Positions 1-9,011 are shown, counted from the first letter of the stretch. The stretch is 64,000 nucleotides of DNA from Ignavibacteriota bacterium (GCA_022616555.1 JAKEEG010000056.1:1-64000); one strand, 5' to 3'. Notes: generated by a model not told the origin, from the letters alone. Numbers and translations: made by a program.

Positions 1-132
1 AGGGACTCCTACGGAGGAAGGCGTCCCTGCCTACCGGCAGGCAGGTCGCCGAGGATTTTTTAGTAAAAAAACGTGCTCGGCGGGGACGCCTTCGCGCTAG
101 TTTGAGTTTTTTAAGATAGCTTCCATTAAATT

Positions 133-2145
133 ATGACTTCAGTAATCCCAACAACGACAACCGCCTTGAGCTTCGACAAGCGCAACCTGAGTAACGAGAC
201 GCTTCTCGACCTCTACGAAGCGATTCTGCTTCCCCGCGCCATTGAGGAAAAAATGCTCCTTCTGCTCCGGCAGGGAAAGCTCAGCAAGTGGTTTTCCGGT
301 ATCGGGCAGGAAGCGATCGCCGTTGGCTGTACGAAAGCGTTGCAGGACACTGATTACATCCTGCCTTTGCATCGCAACCTCGGCGTTTTTACTGCACGCG
401 GCTTACCGCTGGAAAAACTGTTCTCGCAGTGGGAGGGAAAACGCCTCGGCTACACCAAAGGGCGCGACCGATCGTTTCACTTCGCCGCACCGGAACACCG
501 CATCATCGGCATGATTTCCCACTTGGGGGCCATGCTGCCGGTCGCGGATGGCCTTGCCCTTGCGAGCAATCTCGACAAAAAGAACGACATTGCGCTTGTG
601 TTCTCCGGCGACGGCGGGACAAGCGAAGGCGATTTCCACGAGGCGGTGAACGTCGCCGCCGTGTGGGATCTGCCTGTGATTTTTCTTGTTGAAAACAACG
701 GCTACGGGCTTTCCACTCCGACGAATGAACAATACCGCTGCAAGCAATTGATCGACAAAGCCATCGGGTACGGCATTGAGGGCATCCGTGTAGACGGCAA
801 CAACGTGCTTGAGATGTATGAAACAACGCGCCATATTGCCGAAAAGATGCGCCGCGACCACAAGCCCGTGCTACTGGAAGCGGCCACGTTCCGCATGCGG
901 GGGCATGAAGAAGCGTCCGGCACGAAGTACGTCCCACCGGAACTGTTTGACCAATGGTCGAAGAAAGACCCGGTGAAAAATTATGAGCAGTATCTCATTG
1001 GGCTGGGGCTGTTGACGAACGAACGCGCAGAAGAACTTCGCGCCCAGTACAAAAAGCAGATTGAAGATGCATGGGAACAAACACAAGCCGAACCGGACAT
1101 TGTGCCGGACGTCGATGCCGAGCTCAGCGAAGTGTACGCCCCGGCAACGTATCAGCTCATTCAACCCAACACCGAAAAACAATCCAAGAAGCGTTTCGTC
1201 AACGCGCTCTCGGACGGTTTACGACAAGCGATGGAGCACGACCCCAAGCTTGTGTTGATGGGACAGGACATTGCTGAATACGGAGGCGTGTTCAAAGTGA
1301 CAGAAGGATTCGTGCAACAATTCGGCAAGGAGCGCGTCCGCAATACCCCGCTGTGCGAGTCGGCAATTCTTGGTTCGTCGCTGGGACTCGCTATTAGCGG
1401 CAGAGCGTCGATGGTCGAAATGCAGTTCGCTGATTTCGTCGCGTGCGGCTACAACCAGATTGTCAACAACCTCGCGAAAACACGTTATCGCTGGGGACAG
1501 TCTGTGAACGTCACCGTGCGCATGCCTACCGGCGCAGGGGCGGGTGCGGGTCCGTTTCATTCTCAGAGCAACGAAGCATGGTTCGCACATGTGCCGGGGC
1601 TGAAAGTCGTTTACCCTTCTACGCCATTCGACGCGAAAGGGCTTATCACGACAAGCCTAATCGAGCCGAATCCGGTGTTATTCTTCGAGCATAAATTTTT
1701 ATACCGCAGTCTTGAAGAATTGGTGCCAGACGACTATTATAATGTACCGATCGGCAAAGCCCGCGTGGTACAGGAAGGCGATGACGTCACCATCATTACT
1801 TACGGCTGGGGCGTGCATTGGGCAACAGAGGCGGCAAAGGAATTTCCTGACACAAGTATTGAGATTATCGACTTACGCACGTTACAGCCATGGGATAAGG
1901 AAGCGACGCTTGTATCAGTACGCAAAACCGGCAAGTGTTTGGTGTTGCACGAGGATACGCTCTTCGGCGGCATAGGCGGGGAGATTTTCGCCGCGATAAC
2001 GGAAGAATGTTTTATGTCCCTCGATGCGCCGGTGATGCGCGTTGCATCACTGGATACGCCTGTGCCGTTTAATGTGGAATTGGAAAAGCAGTTCCTCGCG
2101 AAGAGCCGGTTGAAGCAGAAGCTGGACGAGCTGATAGCGTATTAA
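133..2145 (+). CDS. 2-oxoacid (branched-chain type) dehydrogenase E1, alpha and beta subunits fused
   Basis: 670-aa ORF; TPP-binding E1-alpha half (FSGDGGTSEGDFHEAVNVAAVWDLPVIFLVENNGYG) followed by E1-beta half (LVLMGQDIAEYGGVFKVTEGF...). Confidence 0.93.
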   Translation: MTSVIPTTTTALSFDKRNLSNETLLDLYEAILLPRAIEEKMLLLLRQGKLSKWFSGIGQEAIAVGCTKALQDTDYILPLHRNLGVFTARGLPLEKLFSQWEGKRLGYTKGRDRSFHFAAPEHRIIGMISHLGAMLPVADGLALASNLDKKNDIALVFSGDGGTSEGDFHEAVNVAAVWDLPVIFLVENNGYGLSTPTNEQYRCKQLIDKAIGYGIEGIRVDGNNVLEMYETTRHIAEKMRRDHKPVLLEAATFRMRGHEEASGTKYVPPELFDQWSKKDPVKNYEQYLIGLGLLTNERAEELRAQYKKQIEDAWEQTQAEPDIVPDVDAELSEVYAPATYQLIQPNTEKQSKKRFVNALSDGLRQAMEHDPKLVLMGQDIAEYGGVFKVTEGFVQQFGKERVRNTPLCESAILGSSLGLAISGRASMVEMQFADFVACGYNQIVNNLAKTRYRWGQSVNVTVRMPTGAGAGAGPFHSQSNEAWFAHVPGLKVVYPSTPFDAKGLITTSLIEPNPVLFFEHKFLYRSLEELVPDDYYNVPIGKARVVQEGDDVTIITYGWGVHWATEAAKEFPDTSIEIIDLRTLQPWDKEATLVSVRKTGKCLVLHEDTLFGGIGGEIFAAITEECFMSLDAPVMRVASLDTPVPFNVELEKQFLAKSRLKQKLDELIAY

Positions 2146-2311
2146 CATCTTACTTATTTTGCCGCATTGGAAAACCTCCCCCTGCGCCCCTTCGGGGCTT
2201 TGTCCCCCTCGTAGAGTGGGATAGTCCGCTTTAGCGGACAGGGGAGGATTCTGAAGTTGCTGAACCGTCTGAGGTATATATCCAAAGGATTCCCGTGTTG
2301 TAACAGTATCA

Positions 2312-3463
2312 TTGTTCATCATGCCAACAACGACAATCTACGACCTTCCAACGCCCGCGTTGTTGCTTGACGCCGATATCCTCGAGCGCAACATCAAGAC
2401 AACGCAGGGGAAGGCAAACAAGCTCAGCGTTTCTCTACGCCCGCACATCAAAACGCACAAGTGCATAGAGATCGCGCAGAAGCAGAAAAACGCCGGAGCG
2501 AAAGGTATCACCGTCTCGACATTCTACGAAGCGGAGCAATTCGCGAAAGCGGGATTCACTGACATCACCTGGGCGTTTCCCATACCCCCTGTGTATATCG
2601 AACCCGTGCTGAACTTTGACGAGAACGCAACGTTGCGCGTGGTGCTCGACAGTATGGAGGCGAAAGACGCGCTTGAGAAAACTGCGCATGAGAAGGGAAA
2701 GAAAATCCACGTCTGGCTGAAAGTCGATTGCGGCTATCACCGTGCGGGTGTCGACCCCAAGTCCCCGCTCGCCGAAGAACTCGTCAAGGCGCTGGCGACT
2801 TCCGATGCGCTCCATTTCGACGGAATTCTCTCGCACTCCGGTCACGCGTACAACGTGAAAAACAGCAAGGGCAGTCTTGTTGCTGCCGAGCAGGAGCGCG
2901 ACGTGATGGTAGATTTTGCGGAGCGCATGCGCAAGAAAGGCTATGATGTGCTTTCCGTGAGCATCGGCTCCACGCCGGCAGTGTCGGCAATCCAGAATTT
3001 GAAAGGCGTGAAGGAAATCCGCCCCGGCAATTACGCGTTCTACGACTATACGCAGGCGATGATCGGTTCTTGCAGCGTCGGCGACTGCGCTCTAACGGTG
3101 TTGTCGTCCGTCATTTCGCATCAGCCCGGCGCATCGCACTTTCTCCTCGACGCAGGCGCGCTCGCGCTTTCCAAGGATATGGGTCCCACGCACGTCAGCA
3201 ACGATATGGATATGGGAGTGATTTACGACGACTACGAGCGCAAGCGCCTGCACGCGCATATCCATCTGCGCACGCTTTCGCAGGAACACGGCAAGGTTAT
3301 TGCCAATACTCCCGCTATGATCGAAGGAAAGTTTAAAGTCGGCGATAAAGTGCGCATCCTCGAGCATCACTCATGCCTTACCGCCGCACAGTTCGACGAG
3401 TACTACGTTGTGAAGGAAGACCGCGTGGTAGACAAATGGAAGATTTTGAGAGGGCGGAGTTAA
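2312..3463 (+). CDS. D-threonine aldolase / DSD1-like alanine racemase-fold PLP enzyme
   Basis: 383-aa ORF; N-terminal TPALLLDADILERNI and RPHIKTHKC PLP-lysine region. Confidence 0.85.
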   Translation: MFIMPTTTIYDLPTPALLLDADILERNIKTTQGKANKLSVSLRPHIKTHKCIEIAQKQKNAGAKGITVSTFYEAEQFAKAGFTDITWAFPIPPVYIEPVLNFDENATLRVVLDSMEAKDALEKTAHEKGKKIHVWLKVDCGYHRAGVDPKSPLAEELVKALATSDALHFDGILSHSGHAYNVKNSKGSLVAAEQERDVMVDFAERMRKKGYDVLSVSIGSTPAVSAIQNLKGVKEIRPGNYAFYDYTQAMIGSCSVGDCALTVLSSVISHQPGASHFLLDAGALALSKDMGPTHVSNDMDMGVIYDDYERKRLHAHIHLRTLSQEHGKVIANTPAMIEGKFKVGDKVRILEHHSCLTAAQFDEYYVVKEDRVVDKWKILRGRS

Positions 3464-3737
3464 AGCGATTGCGGATTGAAAAAGCTTTGAAAGAAAACCA
3501 CGAAGACACGAAGAACTCGAAGGAAAAAATCATTTCTTTCCTTGGTTATTTTCGGTGTTTATTCACGTTTGTCTTCTGAATTCTGACTCCTCACCACTGA
3601 CTTCTTCTTCATCTGCTTCCTACGACCCAATTGGAAATTTCCCAAACGGCTGTGGACCTGCCTGCCGGCAGGTTTTTCCCACAACCTCGGGGTGGTGTCT
3701 TGCATAGGGTCGGCTATTAGTACCCCTCTAAAAGCGG

Positions 3738-4667
3738 CTAACTGAGAAGTTGATTTTTGTATTCCCTCGGACTCATCCCCACCTCTTTCTTGAAGAGGCG
3801 AGAAAAGTATGGCGGGTTTTCAAAGCCAAGCTGGTAGGCAATCTCAGAAACGCTTCGGTCGCCGACAACGAGCATGTTTTTGGCTTCGGAGATGATATAG
3901 AGATGAATCAATTCCAAAGCAGTTTTGCCAGTTTCTTGCTTCAATAAGTCGCTTAAGTATTTTGGCGACAAATGAAGTTGCGATGCCATGTAGTTCACCG
4001 TCGGCAATCCTTTTTCTTCTGTTTCTCGTTTTTCAACATACGCACTTAGGCACTCATTGAATTTTGTAAGAGTGACGCCCGATAATGGCTTTCGGTCAAT
4101 GAACTGCCTTTTGTAAAACCGTTGGGCGTACTTTAGCATAGAATCCAAATGCGAAAGGATAATGGGTTTACTGAACTCATCGGGATTGTTGTGATACTCT
4201 GTTTCCATCTTGTGGTACAACGACCACATGATTTCTTTTTCGCGCGGTGAAAGATGTAGCGCTTCGTGGATTTCATAATCGAAAAAGTTGAACTTCTTGA
4301 TTTCCGAAAACAGGGGATGCCCCATCAAAAAATCTTCGTGAAGGTGGACGACAAACCCCTTTTCTGCATATTGTAAATCGCGTACGACGAGCACCTGTCT
4401 CGGCCTCATAAAGAACATGTGGCCTGTGTTGTGGTCATATTTTGTCTTGCCGTACCACAACTCACCGGATTTTACTTTCTTGAAACAAATAATGTAGAAA
4501 TCAGCCGTGAGCTCCACAGGCTTCTTCAAAGCAGTCGGTCCGTCAAGCATGTTCAGACTGATCAACGGATGTTCGGGAGGGGGGAAGCCATCCGCTTTAT
4601 CGAGCTCGGCTATTGTTTTAAAGTGTACCATAGAGTTAAAATTACGAAAGGTTATTGTTTTCTCCAA
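3738..4667 (-). CDS. AraC family transcriptional regulator
   Basis: C-terminal double HTH: MASQLHLSPKYLSDLLKQETGKTALELIH...ISEIAYQLGFENPPYFSRLFKKEVGMSPREYKN. Confidence 0.92.
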   Translation of the reverse strand: MEKTITFRNFNSMVHFKTIAELDKADGFPPPEHPLISLNMLDGPTALKKPVELTADFYIICFKKVKSGELWYGKTKYDHNTGHMFFMRPRQVLVVRDLQYAEKGFVVHLHEDFLMGHPLFSEIKKFNFFDYEIHEALHLSPREKEIMWSLYHKMETEYHNNPDEFSKPIILSHLDSMLKYAQRFYKRQFIDRKPLSGVTLTKFNECLSAYVEKRETEEKGLPTVNYMASQLHLSPKYLSDLLKQETGKTALELIHLYIISEAKNMLVVGDRSVSEIAYQLGFENPPYFSRLFKKEVGMSPREYKNQLLS

Positions 4668-4754
4668 ACCGTGTCTGCGGCAGGAACGTCGACATTGCTA
4701 AACGGGCGTGTTATCCGACTATCGAACTAAGGCTGCCGCGGTACTTTTTCGTCT

Positions 4755-5222
4755 TCACTCCCCCTGCATGAGAAATTCTATTTTCACTTTCATCGTGCCG
4801 GGCGCGCTAAATACTTCTATTCCTTCGTCTAATCTTCCAAGGATGATGAGTCCTCGGGAGTACCCGAAATCTTTATGAAAGATCGCCAGATTACCCCACG
4901 GAGCAAAGTATGCAATATCACTTACTGAAGGATCGCTGCCGGCAGGAGCGTTTTTTGTCGATAGTCTCTTTGGCAGATCACTGATCTTTTCGGTGCCTGC
5001 ATAATCCTCCAACGATAAGGTCAATGGCAGCAGAGACATGAAATCTCTACTCGTTTGGCTGCCGTTCAACGTAGTGGTTAACACCGTGTCGCCCGCAGTG
5101 ATTTTGATCTTCTGATTTTTCATTAACTGCTCCTCTGCTTGTCTATCTCCACCGTGCTTCCCTTGAGCAAATCCCGAAGCAACCAGAGAAAGTGACACGA
5201 CCACCGCGCCCACAGTCTTCAT
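4755..5222 (-). CDS. Secreted cyclophilin-like fold protein
   Basis: Signal peptide, then KIKITAGDTVLTTTLNGSQTSRDFMSLLPLTLSLEDYAGTEKI typical of cyclophilin-like proteins; start placed at internal Met just past the upstream gene stop. Confidence 0.75.
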   Translation of the reverse strand: MKTVGAVVVSLSLVASGFAQGKHGGDRQAEEQLMKNQKIKITAGDTVLTTTLNGSQTSRDFMSLLPLTLSLEDYAGTEKISDLPKRLSTKNAPAGSDPSVSDIAYFAPWGNLAIFHKDFGYSRGLIILGRLDEGIEVFSAPGTMKVKIEFLMQGE

Positions 5223-5224
5223 CT

Positions 5225-6301
5225 TTATTTCAGATGCGCGGTGAAAAAGGACGTGAGCTTGTCCCATGGGATTAGGTCCACGCGGTCGTACAGATCCACA
5301 TGCACTGCGCCCGGAACAATGTACAGTTCCTTCGGCTCGGCTGCTGCTTTGTAAGCATCTTCGCTGAAATAACGGGAATGTGCATTTTCACCGGCAATCA
5401 ACAAAACTGGTCGAGGCGAGATTTCCTTTATGTAGGTCAGCAGCGGCATATTCATAAACGACAGCGCATTGGTAGCAGTCCACGAACCGTTTGAGTTGGG
5501 CGAACGTGGGTGAAAGCCACGCTGTGTTCGGTAATAATTGAAATAGTCCACAACAAATTGACTTTCGTTACCTTTCAGTTTCTCAGGTAAAATACGTGGG
5601 CCAGGAGCTGGTGTTCCCTTCTCTGCATCTTCCCAACGTTGTTGGCTCATTTGCTCCAGCATGTGTGTCCGTTGTTCATTCGTCAGTTTATCATAATAAC
5701 CTTTTGCCATAACGCGTGACATGTCATACATGCTGGTGGTTGCAACTGCTTTAACACGTTTATCAACAGCGGTAGCGTTTAATCCCATACCTCCGAAACC
5801 ACAAACACCGATAACGCCAATTCGGTTTCTATCGACAAAAGACTGCAGACCGAGATAGTCCACCGCTGCGCTGAAGTCTTCAGTATTTATATCTGGTGAC
5901 GACACATTGCGGGGTTCGCCTCCGCTTTCACCAACATAAGACGGGTCGAACGCAAGAGCAACAAAACCACGCTCTGCCATGTTTTGTGCATACAGTCCGG
6001 AAGATTGTTCTTTTACTGCACCATACGGGCCGCTAATGGCAAGTGCAGCCATAGACTCGCCGCTGCGATTTTTAGGAAGATATAAATCGCCTGTCAGAGT
6101 TATTCCATAACGGTTTTTGAAAGTTACTTTTTCACGAGTAACTTTATCACTTAACTGAAAAGTGTAGTGATCCATTTGTTCTGTTGTTTTCATCCTTTTG
6201 CTTTCTTCTTTTGTAGTTGTTTGTGAATAGACCTGTCCCATCATCATTAACGACAGCATGGTAAAAACTGCAAAAGCTAAAATACCTTTCATTGTTCTCA
6301 T
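5225..6301 (-). CDS. Secreted alpha/beta hydrolase (YcjY-like)
   Basis: GVCGFGGMGLNA nucleophile-elbow region, FKNRYGITLTGDLYLPKN, C-terminal PGAVHVDLYDR. Confidence 0.82.
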   Translation of the reverse strand: MRTMKGILAFAVFTMLSLMMMGQVYSQTTTKEESKRMKTTEQMDHYTFQLSDKVTREKVTFKNRYGITLTGDLYLPKNRSGESMAALAISGPYGAVKEQSSGLYAQNMAERGFVALAFDPSYVGESGGEPRNVSSPDINTEDFSAAVDYLGLQSFVDRNRIGVIGVCGFGGMGLNATAVDKRVKAVATTSMYDMSRVMAKGYYDKLTNEQRTHMLEQMSQQRWEDAEKGTPAPGPRILPEKLKGNESQFVVDYFNYYRTQRGFHPRSPNSNGSWTATNALSFMNMPLLTYIKEISPRPVLLIAGENAHSRYFSEDAYKAAAEPKELYIVPGAVHVDLYDRVDLIPWDKLTSFFTAHLK

Positions 6302-6672
6302 CCTTTCTTATTGTTTTTTTCTGATTTAATCTACGATACTAATATACGGAGGCAACGTCGGTAGGATGTATACAAAAGGCGGAAGTACTGATACATTTTG
6401 ACGTTTTTGAGCTCTTTATTAAAGAAAAAAAACCGCTATGAGCACCGAGTTCGCGGAGCAAAATATTCAATTTCTCAGCGTTCCCTGTGTCCTTAGCGGT
6501 TAAGCAGCTTTTAGTCTTCTCGACAGCCTTCTACAACCCTGTCGGAAATTCCCTGAATGCCGTCGGATTTTTCCCGACATCTCAAGGTGGTGAAACTCGC
6601 AAAGGGTCGGCTCAAACCACCCCTCTACGGGCAGCTAATGCCCATAACGAGCAAAGCGAGATTTCCATACTG

Positions 6673-7131
6673 TCACGACGAATACTCTCGCGCAAGCGCT
6701 ATTCCCTGTTTTACTTGCTCCTTGGCGGTTTGGCTGATTTTGCGTATTCTGCGGTTATCTTTTCTGATAAGCTCGACCAGCGGGGCAATACGTTTGGCTT
6801 CCGACTGGTTGTCGTACTTAGCGCTCCACAAGATCATCTCGAACAGCAATGGGATGAGGTCAAAACCTTTTTCGGTAAGGGTATAGACGCTTTTCCTTCC
6901 GTCCGTTTTATCCCCTTCGCGCTGCAAAATACCTTGCTCCACCAGATGGTCCAAGCGTGACGCCAGAATGTTGGTGGCAAAACCCTCTTCCGAGCTAAGA
7001 AACTCCCCATACGTGCGCTTTCCTCGAAAAATAATGTCCCGCAGGATCAGGAGCGCCCAGCGGTCGCCGAACGCCTCAAGACCATAGTTCACAGGGCAGT
7101 GAGAACGAAGCTTATTTTTGTCTTTTTTCAT
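6673..7131 (-). CDS. HxlR family transcriptional regulator
   Basis: CPVNYGLEAFGDRWALLILRDIIFRGKRTYGEFLSSEEGFATNILASRLDHL typical HxlR winged helix. Confidence 0.92.
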   Translation of the reverse strand: MKKDKNKLRSHCPVNYGLEAFGDRWALLILRDIIFRGKRTYGEFLSSEEGFATNILASRLDHLVEQGILQREGDKTDGRKSVYTLTEKGFDLIPLLFEMILWSAKYDNQSEAKRIAPLVELIRKDNRRIRKISQTAKEQVKQGIALAREYSS

Positions 7132-7154
7132 AATGCTATACTATAAAAAAATTT

Positions 7155-7206
7155 CTTGCTTTTTGCAAGTGAATGAGGTATATTAAATTACTTGCATTTT
7201 GCAAGT
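7155..7206. promoter_or_regulatory. Paired inverted-repeat operator candidates (CTTGCTTTTTGCAAG and ACTTGCATTTTGCAAGT)
   Basis: Two related palindromes about 36 bp apart between divergent hxlR-type and SRPBCC genes. Confidence 0.65.
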
Positions 7207-7248
7207 TATAATTTTCTTATTCTACAACTTATCGTATTGGAAATTACT

Positions 7249-7707
7249 ATGCCGGACATTATTCATCGTATCGGGATCAAGTCACCAGCGGCTCAAGTCT
7301 ATAAGGCGTTAGCAACTGTAGACGGTGTTGCCCACTGGTGGACCGAGGAGGTTCTCGGAGACAGCCAGGTCGGAGGAAAGATCGAGTTTCGTTTTCGCTC
7401 CAAGGCTGGCGAGGACATCGGCACCATGGTGATGGAGGTGCAGGAGCTGGAGGAACCGACAGAAGTTCGTTGGCGGTGCGTTGAGGGACCTGCCGAGTGG
7501 GTAGGGACCGACATCACCTTCCAGCTCTCAGTACAGGACAACCAAACGATTGTCATCTTCGGCCATAGAAATTGGCGAGAGCAGGTTGAGTTTATGGCTC
7601 ATTGCAGTATGAAGTGGGCTGTTTTCCTCTTGAGTCTTCGCGAGTACGTCGAAACGGGTAAAGGAAAGCCCTCGCCTGACGACCTGAAAATCGATAACTG
7701 GAATTAG
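7249..7707 (+). CDS. SRPBCC / AHSA1-like domain protein
   Basis: IIHRIGIKSPAAQVYKALATVDGVAHWWTEEVLGDS; ATG at 7249 inside the longer ORF. Confidence 0.85.
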   Translation: MPDIIHRIGIKSPAAQVYKALATVDGVAHWWTEEVLGDSQVGGKIEFRFRSKAGEDIGTMVMEVQELEEPTEVRWRCVEGPAEWVGTDITFQLSVQDNQTIVIFGHRNWREQVEFMAHCSMKWAVFLLSLREYVETGKGKPSPDDLKIDNWN

Positions 7708-7898
7708 GAATTTCTTAGTAATGAACTTGTCTCACATGCGTCAAAAAGGAGAAATAAAAATGCAATGCGTTAATTCTTGAGTTAGGCGCAAGCAAAGATT
7801 CATTGGAAAGGCGGTTTGCGGCACACCTGACCCAATGATCGAACAAGTCCACAGAGGGTTATTATCTGGAAACCATAAAAACTACAGTTAGAGCGCAC

Positions 7899-8906
7899 AT
7901 GAAGGAATTCGTCGTCGATAAATATGGCAAGAGTGGCCTGCGTGCCGCCCAAGTCCCAGAGCCCAGAGTTGGGCCGCGTGACGTTCTAGTCCGCGTGAGC
8001 GCTGCCAGCGTCAACCCGCTGGACAAGATGATCCGCAACGGCGAGTTCAAGCTGCTCCTGAAGTACAAGACGCCGTTCGTGCTCGGACACGACGTCGCGG
8101 GCGTCGTGACGCGGGTCGGCGCCGACGTGCGGGACTACAAGGTCGGCGACGAGGTCTACGCCCGCCCTCGCGACCTGCGTATCGGGACCTTTGCGGAGTA
8201 CATCGCCATCGACCATGCCGACATCGCCCTCAAGCCGAACTCCCTCACGATGGAAGAGTCTGCAGCGGTCCCGCTGGTAGCGCTTGCCGCGTGGCAGGCG
8301 TTGGTCGACCTCGCACAGGTCAAGCCGGGGCAGAAGGTCCTCGTTCACGCCGGCGCGGGTGGACTGGGCTCGACAGTCATCCAGCTCGCCAGGCATCTGG
8401 GCGCATACGTCGCCACAACTGCGCACGGCAACGACGAGGAGAAGGTGCGCGGCCTCGGCGCGAGCAAAGTCATCGACTACACGAAGGCAGACTTCGCCGA
8501 TATGCTCTCCGGCTACGACGTCGTGCTCGACTCCCTTGGCGGCGACAACCTCGCGAAGTCGCTGACCGTACTCAAATCTGGTGGCCTTGCGATCAGCGTC
8601 GTCGGCCCGCCGGACACTGCGTTCGCCGAGCAGATCGGCCGGCCACTTCTGAAGCCTGTGATGGCGCTGATGAGCCGCAAGGTTCGGGCACGGGCCAGGA
8701 AGCTGGGCGTACGCTATTCGTTCTTCTTCATGCGGCCTAATGGCGCACAGCTCAAGGGGTTGGCCGCTCTCTACGATGCAGGCACTTTGCGTCCTGTGCT
8801 CGACCGGACGTTCCCATTCGACGACACGGTCGATGCAATGGCATATGTGGAACAGGGTCGCGCGAAGGGCAAGATCGTCATCACTATGGTGCCGTCAGGC
8901 ACGTGA
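7899..8906 (+). CDS. NADP-dependent oxidoreductase (MDR, quinone-oxidoreductase-like); apparent gene cassette
   Basis: VLVHAGAGGLGSTVIQLARHLGAYVATTA cofactor motif; followed directly by an attC-like site. Confidence 0.9.
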   Translation: MKEFVVDKYGKSGLRAAQVPEPRVGPRDVLVRVSAASVNPLDKMIRNGEFKLLLKYKTPFVLGHDVAGVVTRVGADVRDYKVGDEVYARPRDLRIGTFAEYIAIDHADIALKPNSLTMEESAAVPLVALAAWQALVDLAQVKPGQKVLVHAGAGGLGSTVIQLARHLGAYVATTAHGNDEEKVRGLGASKVIDYTKADFADMLSGYDVVLDSLGGDNLAKSLTVLKSGGLAISVVGPPDTAFAEQIGRPLLKPVMALMSRKVRARARKLGVRYSFFFMRPNGAQLKGLAALYDAGTLRPVLDRTFPFDDTVDAMAYVEQGRAKGKIVITMVPSGT

Positions 8907-8926
8907 CAACACAGACACGCTTGTGC

Positions 8927-8986
8927 GCTCTAACAACCGGTTGTAGCGGACGGCGTCTCCGCCGCCGCTGAACCGGAGCGTTAGGC
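8927..8986 (+). other. Integron attC-like (59-be) recombination site
   Basis: GCTCTAACAACCGGTTGTAGCGGACGGCGTCTCCGCCGCCGCTGAACCGGAGCGTTAGGC; R' GTTAGGC, R'' CTCTAAC, pairs CCGGTT/AACCGG, AGCGG/CCGCT, CGGCG/CGCCG. Confidence 0.8.
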
Positions 8987-9011
8987 CACATGCCTCAAAA
9001 AGGGGATCGAT

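Noticed and set aside
403-861. Long minus-strand ORF opposite the E1 dehydrogenase gene (and many similar shadow ORFs across the window)
   Set aside because: Fully overlaps a well-supported conserved CDS; no recognisable family or start context.
3637-3745. Interpretation of the paired intergenic elements (3637 and 6543) as integron attC sites
   Set aside because: No GTTRRRY R' box in the right position and the layout differs from R''-L''-L'-R'.
6487-6960. 157-aa plus-strand ORF over the HxlR gene
   Set aside because: Antisense to a clear HxlR regulator and includes repeat sequence; no domain recognised.
7693-7787. Second attC site ending in GTTAGGC at 7781
   Set aside because: Right half fits (TTAATTCTTGA-GTTAGGC) but the left half (GATAACTGGAATTAG) has poor spacing and the centre does not pair; kept only as a possible cassette boundary.
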